A DNA stretch of 64,000 nucleotides from Zygnema cylindricum (lineage: Eukaryota; Streptophyta; Zygnematophyceae; Zygnematales; Zygnemataceae): assembly GCA_037447655.1 (NCBI GenBank), contig JBBHKE010003300.1, positions 50,201 through 114,200 of the forward strand, given 5' to 3'. Shown here in pieces: positions 55,426 through 64,000 of this stretch; position 1 is the stretch's first letter, and the number at the start of each line of letters is the position of its first letter. Both the position numbers and the translations under genes were made by a program. The notes beneath the pieces were generated by a model. It worked only from the letters and a program-made list of their open reading frames with translations. It was not told where the DNA came from and made no database searches.

Positions 55426-56461
55426 GTGTCTCCATATAGGTACAGACGTTCCACTCTTTCGGCACTCCTTTCTTTAGAGTTTTTCCTGTGAAATTCTTCC
55501 TTGAATCTCCTTCCACGTCTCTTTCTCCTTTTCCAATTTCTCTCAGGCTGCCATAGTCTACTGCCTGCCGGCCGGAATTCAAACTTAGGTTCTCTTTTTT
55601 TCGCAGTTCAATTCTCTGCCGAGGTCGTCCTCCATGGATTCCCTCCTTATAACTCGCTTCATGGCTTCCCCACCAAACCCCAATCTATGGAGTTGTCTTT
55701 TTCTTCTTCCCAGCCACGACTTCTGCTGCGGCCTTAATCTCGGGACTCCTATTCCGGGAGAAATTCTGATGCCTCCCATCTATTGCCTCCCATCTATTGT
55801 CAGAAAAGGTACGGATCCTTTCCTCTCCTCAATTCTATGGTGGATGGTGCCTTTGTTTCCGTTTTCTGTTTTACTTCCGTTAGTAGCTCCTTTCTTGAGC
55901 ATTTCCCCTCTGGATTTGTCTGAGCACTCTTCTCCTTGTACAAGTTTAAGTTTTCTGTTTTTGATTTTAGTTTGGAGATTCAATGGTGATTTTAGGGTTT
56001 CAATTGTGCTTACTTTCTCCTTTCTAATCTCCTTTTCCTTTGCTCTTTCTTCCAGGCTCACTTTCATTGGAGGTGTAGCCGGCTGAACTTCGGCACTTCC
56101 CGGAATCCTTCGATGTGTGGTTTCGGTTTCGACATCTGTCCCTCCAAAGTAAGACGCATTGGTCTTCGGACTTTTCCAAAACTGGAACAAAACTCTCTAG
56201 CTGTCATCCAGCAATCAGATTTGGATTCTTTGCATTGCCTTGTGTTAGTGAATGAATTTGACTAATTTCTTCTTTCTTTGGCAATTCCATTTTCTTTCTT
56301 GCTGTCCTTCTACCTCTTTTCTTTGCAGATTAAAATCTATCCGGATATTTGGAGTCTCTCGTGTGGAATGTCTTCCATTGTGCTCCCAGTGTCTTCGAAA
56401 TCTCGGATTTCCGGTGAGTTTCAGACATTCCTCCCTTTTCCGGATACTTCCTTTTTCATTG

Positions 56462-56668
56462 CTGCTTATTTTTCACCATGTGTGAGAACTCTTGCTTGTT
56501 TTTCACCATGTGTGAGAACTCTTGCTTGTTTTTCACCATGTGTGAGAACTCTTGCTTGTTTTTCACCATGTGTGAGAACTCTTGCTTGTTTTTCACCATG
56601 TGTGAGAACTCTTGCTTGTCCATGTGTGAGAACTCTTGCTTGTTTTTCACCATGTGTGAGAACTCTGA
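56462..56668. repeat. 30-bp minisatellite
   Basis: Seven near-identical units of TTTTTCACCATGTGTGAGAA + CTCTTGCTTG, one shortened. Plus-strand frames read FSPCVRTLAC repeated. High identity implies recent expansion. Confidence 0.88.
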
Positions 56669-57902
56669 AGAGTTATCTAGGGTTTTATTCTTGGTGTAAT
56701 TTGAGAATTTTTGAATTTTCTTTCCAAAGATCCTCATAATTCCCATTCTCAATGAGCTCTGAATTCCCCTCTTCTCCTCTTTTTCTAGCAGATTTTAAAA
56801 TGAGGATGGAAGAGGCTCCTTCTACTGGTGGACTTCCTCTCTTTTACGGTCTAATTCTGGACTTGGCCCTTGGCCGACTTTTTATTCTCTAACCACTTGC
56901 TTGGATGAATGGTAAGTTTCCATTCGTCCCTCTTTCACAAATTTTATGAGTTTTTCCAATGATGTATGAATCATTTCTGTTATGGACCCTAATTACCTCT
57001 ATTGTTTTGGTTACCTTTAGATCCTTACAGCTAGATGTGAGGTGAGGAAACTAACTTCTTCTGTTTCTTCCTCTAACTCTCTTTCCTTGTTTGTGGTAGA
57101 ATCTTTCTCCTCCACGTTTGAGACTATATCTTGTGCTCCTTATGTAAGTCGAGCACTTGTGGCATAAGTTGGGGCCTGTGGCATAAGGTGGGGCCTTGGG
57201 TTATTTCTCGAATTGGAGAGGATTCGGACTTATAATGAGATCGATTGCTGCTTTCTCCATTCGGGTGAAATAATTTCAGTGAGTTCTTTTTCGCATTGCT
57301 CCCACTATTGTGAATGATCTTCAAATCTTTGTTGTTACTAACTTTGTGAGTCGGTTGCTGTTTGTCTCCCCTTACTTGTTTGTCATTGACCTTCATTCTC
57401 CACTTGTTTTCATGTTTTCCCCATCTGGCTAAATTTCTTTTACCACTTGTTTTCATTGTTTGAGTGACATATTTGTTTCTTCTTTGCAGGGAGACGTTGT
57501 TGTCTTCTCTACCTTGGTCGACATCTTGAGTTGATTCTATGTGACCAATCATTGTAACTTCCTGGCTTCCTGTGACTTGACTTCCCCCCGTATCTTCGCG
57601 TATCTCATTGGCACCGAATGCCCGGTGAGTCTCCACGCTTCCGCTAGTGAGGATTTCTCTTTGGTTTCCAATCTGTGAGTCTTGATTGTTGACACACATC
57701 TGATTTTCAGCTGTAATCTCTTCTCAACTTCTTATCATTGAGACTTGCCAAATGCTTCTTTGGTCAAATTCTATCTTTTATGTTTTCTACAATTGCGGTA
57801 GTTGCGGCAGTCTCGCACCACTGTATTTTTGTTTCTCGTACAGCTGACTGATTTGAATTGGTATATTGTGTTGTTTTAGGTTTGCATATTCTGATTTGTT
57901 GG

Positions 57903-57975
57903 ATTTCGCACGGGAAACCCTCGAGTGGAGGTGAGGGTGATTTCGCACGGGAATCCTCGAGTGGAGGTGAAGGTG
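57903..57975. repeat. Tandem duplication ~36 bp x 2
   Basis: GATTTCGCACGGGAA + CCTCGAGTGGAGGTGA occurs twice. Confidence 0.8.
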
Positions 57976-58990
57976 GCGGAATTTGTTGATGCTCTTGAAT
58001 CTCTTGGAGCCATCTTTTCTTAGTTGTTAGATAGCAACTCTTATCACGTGAGTTTATTTCATTCCTCTTCTCTCTTGTCCTCCCACTATCTCTATGCATA
58101 TCACTTAATCTCTGACTGATTGTTACGAATTTCTTCCACTGAGCAAAAGTTGCTCAATTTTTGGTCTCTCCATCCTTTTTGCTCTCTCTATAGTGATTTA
58201 CAATCTTCTTCTCCTTCTAATGGTGGATTTGGGTCGTACTCTTTATTTCGCGATACTAAGTTCTTCTTTTTCTTGTTGCTGATCGCCTATGAGCATTTTG
58301 GTGGGTTTATTAAGACTTTCACTTTTGCAGAGACCTCAAATATCGATATTGGTGGCGGTCTTCTCACTATGTGCAACCTGACATTCTATCTTCCTCTCAC
58401 TCTTGGGGTAAGTTTGTCCTAAGGTGGACACAACTCTGCTCTTTCTAAAATTTCTCCTGGTTAGTTTTTGAAGATATGTGCGTTTATCCCTCTGCATACT
58501 CCTTCTAAGTGACCACTGAGAACTTGATGCTTAGCTTGTCTTCTCTTAAATTTGGTCCTTCTCAGACTTTTTTTGACAGAATGCGATAGATTGCTTGGCA
58601 TGTCTTCTCTTCGACTTGGCCCTTCTAAGACTTTGTTTGACAAAATACAATGGTTTCCATCTTGAGGTTTGGATGTTTAAAATTGCGATGTTTTCCATCT
58701 TGAGGCCTAGATCTTTCAAACCATTTTGAACTTTTGTTCTGTTTGTTGCCAATGCAGCATTAGTTGGAAACAGTCGCGCAGACTTTTTGAGCTCGACTCT
58801 CAGACTCCTCTTATCACAAGTCGCTCTGGCTTTGGAACTCATTGACTCGCTACTAATTTCAAATTCTCTAAAGGCACCCAATTCACTTAAAGCACCCACT
58901 GGTGGGCCCATAATATGTTGGGTTGCGTCTGCTGCTTTTGGAAAGTTTATTCCTCTATTTCTCGGTTGTGAGAGAGAGCTGTTCAGGACT

Positions 58991-59839
58991 TAGTTTATTT
59001 TTGGGTGAATGCGGTTCAGTATTTGCTAAAATTAGTGTGAAAGTGAAATTGGGAGTTCACGGTTCAATCACACTATAGACACGCATCATTTGCTGCGAGA
59101 AATGCTTGAGTATGTCCTCCGTGGACATACATACATTCGGTAAGGACCACAATATACTTGAGAGGCTATCCACGGTGCTGAATTTGGTGATTATACGGTT
59201 GACTACTGCCTCTGAGAAAGGTTGACGAGTCGTGGCTAGATCACGATTACCTTTATCTATTATCGTGAAAATGATTGTAAGTGTAAATATTTGTTATAAC
59301 AAAATTTTGTCTGTAGTGAATTAGTTGATTAGTGTAGAATGCGTGATTTATAACATACCTTGTGCACACAAGTATACTCACATAATTTTTGTTAGACGTA
59401 GGGTTGGAATGCCTCCGTACAGTTTAATAAAGCTTCAGTAAATAAAAGTAGAACTTAGTAAGATTGAAAATGAAAAACTGGACACTCAGTTTTATGGAAT
59501 TTCATATCTAAATATCTCATAGATTTGTGAGCAAAATTATGTGAAATTTTGTGTGTATGTTCTTTTGTATATAGTCTACACTGTGGTTGATTTAGAGGAC
59601 CATTGTGTCCTTATATTGCAAGTTACTGTCTTTCAAAGTTGTTGTTTTGCCATCAATCTTTGTGGAAGCTTTCTCTTTTGATTTGTTTTATATGTTTTTT
59701 CCTCATCCTCATCACCAGCAGTTTTCCCAGAACAACAGGTTATGGGCCCAACTTTACGAATTTCATTGACATTAATATCTGTATTGGGCAGATTTGGTTA
59801 AGGTTTTTTTCAAGCAAGTGAAACTTATTGATGTGTTAA
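58991..59839. other. Unassigned leader of the copia element
   Basis: AT-rich, no domain. It could include the 5' LTR and primer-binding region of the copia element, but I cannot define ends. Confidence 0.35.
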
Positions 59840-60720
59840 ATGGATCTTTTGGCAGAATTTGATGCCAGCTTTGATCAAAAAAATGACCAAGCTTTGCATT
59901 TAGTGAAGCTTATGCTATCAAAAAAGTTGCATATGACATATATTAATGTTACAAAAGCGCCAAAATGTAAGATGCATTGAAATATTCTTATGTTAATGCT
60001 AGTAGTATGAAATTTAATTGTTGGTCAGATCTATGAGTATAAGTACACAGGTGGTAGCATGGTGGAATCTGAATCGGTTTCAATGTTACGTTTGAGAAAG
60101 CATGTTCAGGCAGATTTTCCCTTTATCATCAGGCCATGATTCTCTTAGGGCTTCCTTGTGAAAATAAATGAGCCTCAGATGAAATGAAAAATTGTCTAAA
60201 CCTCTTTGGAATTTGCAATCAGCTATAGAGTTTATCTTGGCAGAAGAAGCTACTCAGACAGTTTTAGGATTTGGAAAACTAGTACAGCATTCACGGCTCA
60301 ATTACAGATGGAAAGTAGATATGATAAGAACCAGTTTGATTCTTTTAATGGGGCTTCATTGTGAATATAAATGAGCCTCAGATGAAATGAAAAAATTGTC
60401 TAAACCTCTTTGGAATTTGCAAACAGCTATAGAGTTTATCTTGGCAGAAGAAGCTACTCAGACAGTTTTAGGATTTGGAAAACTAGTAGTAACATTCACG
60501 GCTCAATTTCAGATGGAAAGTAGATATGATGAGAACCAGTTTAATCCTCAGTTTGAGAAATGTATTTATTGTTACAGTGATGGTCACTCTTTCAGGGCTT
60601 GTTCATTCTATATAAAAGCACTTCAAATAGGTATTTTCATGAAAAGACAGAGACACCGCGGACCTCCTATTTCTCAAAAACCTCCGAATAAAACTTGTTG
60701 TGTTCTCAGGGGAGGATAAG
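59840..60720 (+). pseudogene. Ty1/copia gag, decayed
   Basis: ATG at 59840 reads MDLLAEFDASFDQKNDQALH and then LVKLMLSKKL. Further on, PLWNLQTAIEFILAEEATQ and a zinc knuckle CIYCYSDGHSFRAC (C-x2-C-x4-H-x4-C, near 60555) mark gag. A segment of about 206 bp is duplicated in tandem (about 60154-60360 and 60362-60565). Frameshifts and stops throughout. Confidence 0.75.
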
Positions 60721-62064
60721 GAATTTGAGAAAAAAAAGACCGGGAAGAGACACCTGATGTGACTTCTTTTCCAAAAACTGGTGACAAAGACTTCTTTGCT
60801 CTTAAAACTCGATATGTTGTAAGGAGAAAAATACCTCAAATGGATAATGGATTCTGGCAGCTCTTCACACATGTGCTAGAACAAGTCTTGGTTTAAGAAG
60901 ATGTCTTCTATTCATTTACGTTACATATTTTACCCTTGTGGCTATGCCGTTGAATTATATGCCAAAAGAAATATAAATATGGATTGTGATTGATAAAAAG
61001 GTTGATAAAAGAACTTTGTATGATGTTTTGTTTGTTCCAAAGTTTAAGATGAATCTATTTTCTACGGCTGTAGCTGAAAGCAAAGGCTTTGAGGTTCTCT
61101 AGAAAAATGGCAAGAAAATAGTGAGCAAGGATGGAAGAGTATTTCTAGTAGGAACTAGAGGCCCAAACTTTTTGTACCGCATGGATCTGGCTAATAAAAT
61201 TGATTTTGCTTACTATAGTGTATTATGTGATAATGTTTTGTGGCATAAAAGGCTTGGTCAAGTTCATCATAAGAGACTTACTAAGATGATAAAACATGAT
61301 ATGATAGAGGGAGTCAAGCTTCGTCAAAAAGAGTCTACTGTTTGTGATGGTTGTGCCTTCGGAAAGCTTTAGAAGCTTCCCCTACCACAAGTTTATAATC
61401 ACCGAGCCACAAATCTCTTTGGTATTATTCACTTTGATGTCTTTGGCCCTTCCAAAGTTCTCTAACTTGGTGGCAGCCGCTATTTTTTCACCTTTATAGA
61501 CAACTACTCCCGTTACAATCGCCTATACTTCATGAAGGAGAAGAGAGAAGTCTTACTCACTTCAAGCACAACAAAATCTGGGCGGAGAAACTCCAGGGCA
61601 AATCTATTCTTACTTTGTTGATGGATAATTGTGGAGAGTATGTATCCAATGCCTTTGCTGAATTTTTGAAAGAAAATAGCATCTCTCGTGAATTTACTGC
61701 TCCGTACACACCGGAACAAAATGGTGTGGCCGAAAGACTTAATCGAACTTTGACTAAATGTGCTCGCTCTATGATGGCCGATAAAGGTGTGGATCCAAAG
61801 TTTTGGGGGGATGCTTTTCATTGAACTTCTTACATCACAAATAGAGTGGAAACTCGACTTGTTAAAGGTAAGACACCATATGATGTGTGGACAGACAGAA
61901 AGTCAAATGTTAGTCATTTTAGAGTCTTTGGTAGCAAATGTTTTATCTTAAATAATCTTCTTAATTGGAAGCTTAGTCCAAAATCCGTACCTGGTGTCTT
62001 TTTAGGCTATGATGTGGAACTGCAGATTAGAGTGTATAATCCTCAAAGAGGATGCAGGTTATAG
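60721..62064 (+). pseudogene. Ty1/copia protease and integrase, decayed
   Basis: WIMDSGSSSHMC near 60840 is the aspartic protease motif (DSG), followed by a stop. VLWHKRLGQVHHKRLTKM (61235-61290) and CDGCAFGKL are the GAG-pre-integrase zinc-binding region. Integrase: HFDVFGPSK, MDNCGEYVSNAFAEFL and PEQNGVAERLNRTLTKCARS, then TPYDVWTDRKSNVSHFRVFG. Stops near 61370, 61465 and 61822, and frameshifts, break it. Confidence 0.82.
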
Positions 62065-62449
62065 AGTGTATAATCCTCAAAGAGGATGACTTCACACAAC
62101 CAGGAATATTCAGATAAAAGAAGAGAGTCAGTCTGTGGATGTTTTTAGTATGGATGTAGCTGAAAGGAATGAGAAAATACAAGAGTATCATTCTTGAGCA
62201 GTTATATTTTACTTTATCTTCTTTTTCTTCCTCTACCATTCTTCCAAATGCTTGTGGACCATCAAATCCTCATTCCGGAGCTACACCTTTTTCTAATCCT
62301 CGTAACAATACACGGCCTTCTCGCTAGGCTAGGGGACCAACCATTCTCGCGTCAGATTTTCCGAGGGGGAGAAGGCAAAATAGTCGACTTTGAGGCGACC
62401 GAGTAGAGAGTGCTTTTTCAGCAAGCATAGGGGAGCGACTTCAAATTCA

Positions 62450-63200
62450 GGAAGCTTTTTCCTTCTGTGAAAGGGATCATTCGATCTCGGTTGCAAATGA
62501 CGAGATAAAGTCAATTATGGAAGCCCAAACTTGGGAACTTGTGGACCTCGAAGCGAACCGGAAAGCTATCGGTTGTAAGTGGATCTTCAAATTAAAATTG
62601 AATCTTGATAATACAATTGTGAGATATAAAGCTAGACTGGCCGATAAGGGATTTAGCTAGAAGGAAGGAGTTGATTATGAATAGACCTTTTCACATGTGG
62701 TTTGATTTTCCACTGTTAGAGTTTTGTTGTCTCTTGCTGCAATAATGGATATGGAACTGCATCAGATGGATGTTAAGACGACTTTCTTGCATGGTGATTT
62801 TGAGGAAGTAATTAATATGAAGAAGCCAAAGATGTGTGCAGAAAAAAAAGGAAAGAATATCTAGTCTGTAAACTGTTGAAGTCCTTGTATGGTTGTTCTT
62901 GTAAGGTTTGAAACAAGCTCCGAGACAATGGAACCTGAAATTAGATGAGTTTTTAACCGATCTCGGCTTTACCAGAATCAATTCATATCACTCAGTCTAT
63001 GTAATGCAAGGTGAGGATGGAGTGATTTATGGAGCAGTATATGTAGATGATTTGTTGTTGATTAGCAAATCTATGAATAAGGTTAATAAAATAAAAGCAG
63101 CTCTGAATTCTCGGTATGAAATGAATGACTTAGGTGAGGCTAAGGATATTTTTGAAATTAAGGTAGAAAGAGATAGGAAATTATTTTTTATTTATTTAAC
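62450..63200 (+). pseudogene. Ty1/copia reverse transcriptase, decayed
   Basis: WELVDLEANRKAIGCKWIFK, MDVKTTFLHGDFEEV, KQAPRQWNLKLDEFLTDLGF and YVDDLLLISKSMNKVNK. Frameshifted near 62820-62910, with stops near 62658, 62682 and 62703. From 62908 the frame stays open for 206 codons. Very similar in wording to the 18.6-kb copy, so the same family. Confidence 0.85.
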
Positions 63201-64000
63201 TCAGAAAGACGTAATCGGGAACATGCTAGAAAGGTTTGGCATGTCAAAAGCCAATGGGAGTGCCACCCAAATGGAATTCAGGCAAAAGTTCGAGGGTACG
63301 AAAACGGAAAGTGGTGTTTTCGTTAATGATTTCTTGGATTCAGGGGAGGGAGATTTTATGTCCTCCATACCTAACAAACAGATTGTGGGAAGCCTCATTT
63401 ATATCATAAACTGTACTCGTCCGGACATCGCAGCGGCGGTTGGAGCTTTGAGCACAAGCCTGCAAAATCCGAGGAAATCGGACTATGATGCAGCAAAGAG
63501 AGTTCTTCGTTATCTTGCAAGAACTTGAAATCTTAAACTCTCTCGCGGTGGAGAGGAAGTCGAAATTCACACATAAAGCAATGCGAGCTACGGAGATATG
63601 CCCAGTCGACGCTCCACCACCGAATATTTTCTAAAGATTGGCAGTGAAACTTGTTGTAGGAGCAACAAAATTCAGAAGGTGACAGCTAAGTCTCTTATGG
63701 AGGCTGAGTACATGGCTGCCAGCTCGGCATTTAAGGAGTTACTTTGGGAAAAGTCACACCTCCAAGAGCTTCTCTTTATGGAATGTGGACCGCAAATAGT
63801 GTGGTGTGATAATCAGGCAGCCATAGCAATTGCATCTAATCCAACCTATCACTTAAAAAATAAGCGCATAGTCATCAAGTTGCATTTTGTGAGAGAAAAG
63901 GTGATGGGAAAACTCCTGAAGTTGAGTTATTTACCAAATGAGCAAATGGTTGTTGACATGATGACAAAACCTCTGCCCGCACCCAAATTAAAATTATGTA
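63201..64000 (+). pseudogene. Ty1/copia RNase H, cut by window end
   Basis: TRPDIAAAVGALSTSLQNP, YDAAKRVLRYLART, a stop, then RRSTTEYFLKIG, SLMEAEYMAASSAFKELLW, WCDNQAAIAIASNPTYHLKN and MMTKPLPAPKL: the RT connection and RNase H (D-E-D pattern) up to the last base. The 3' LTR lies outside the window. Confidence 0.82.

Larger units (their letters stand above)
55426..58990. other. Unassigned region with several short tandem duplications
   Basis: T-rich with scattered GTAAGT/GTGAGT-like and TTTGCAG sites, as in introns or UTRs, but no exon with a known domain. Besides the 30-bp array there are duplications at 55770-55800 (CCTCCCATCTATTG), 57166-57195 (GGCATAAG), 57903-57975 and 58528-58640 (GTCTTCTCTT-type). 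It may be part of a long non-coding transcript or an LTR region. Confidence 0.35.

Noticed and set aside
57124-57699. 191-codon minus-strand open frame
   Set aside because: Hydrophilic, Asn/Gln/Lys-rich, no domain recognised and no neighbouring exons. It could be real, but I have no support beyond length.

Overview
This is eukaryotic nuclear DNA, gene-poor and repeat-rich, with a 10-base assembly gap at 14797-14806. Spliced genes with GT-AG introns, Ty1/copia and non-LTR retroelement remnants, many non-autonomous DNA transposons, and a secreted protein combining LysM, PAN/Apple, R-type lectin and papain modules suggest the green lineage (a streptophyte or other green alga, or a non-seed plant). 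This is inference; no rRNA or organelle marker is present to settle it.

The main gene lies on the minus strand between 53479 and 31577. I reconstructed 15 exons whose splice phases agree throughout, giving 2985 coding bases (994 residues plus stop). In order the protein has a signal peptide, three PAN/Apple domains, an R-type (ricin-B-like) beta-trefoil lectin domain, a papain-family (C1A) peptidase with Gln, Cys, His and Asn all present, two EGF-like domains, two LysM domains and a third degenerate LysM-like cysteine-rich tail. No I29 propeptide is visible. It looks like a secreted, wall- or glycan-targeted cysteine protease. Most module borders are phase 1, as expected of exon shuffling, and the second and third PAN exons lie in a visible tandem duplication of about 3 kb.

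The left third (1 to about 30.8 kb) is a graveyard of mobile DNA: MITE-like foldbacks ending in CACCGTGAATCGCTATTAG, hAT-type non-autonomous elements with readable 8-bp target duplications, a terminal-repeat family starting AGGGTGCGTC, two complex minisatellites, a decayed copia element (18.6-20.2 kb), a tRNA-derived SINE-like unit (22.5 kb), and a non-LTR reverse transcriptase remnant fused to a copia fragment (27.7-29.3 kb). Several elements are nested, which gives a relative order of insertion. Two isolated candidate exons of unknown genes are at 3.5-4.06 kb and 18.2-18.3 kb.

The introns of the protease gene contain a 940-bp polypyrimidine tract, AAC-type microsatellites, a gag-only copia remnant between direct repeats, and a MITE. 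The right end (53.5-64 kb) has the 5' flank, a stretch with a 30-bp minisatellite and no recognisable gene, and a second copia element (59.8-64 kb) with gag, protease, integrase, RT and RNase H regions in order, broken by stops and frameshifts and cut by the window edge.
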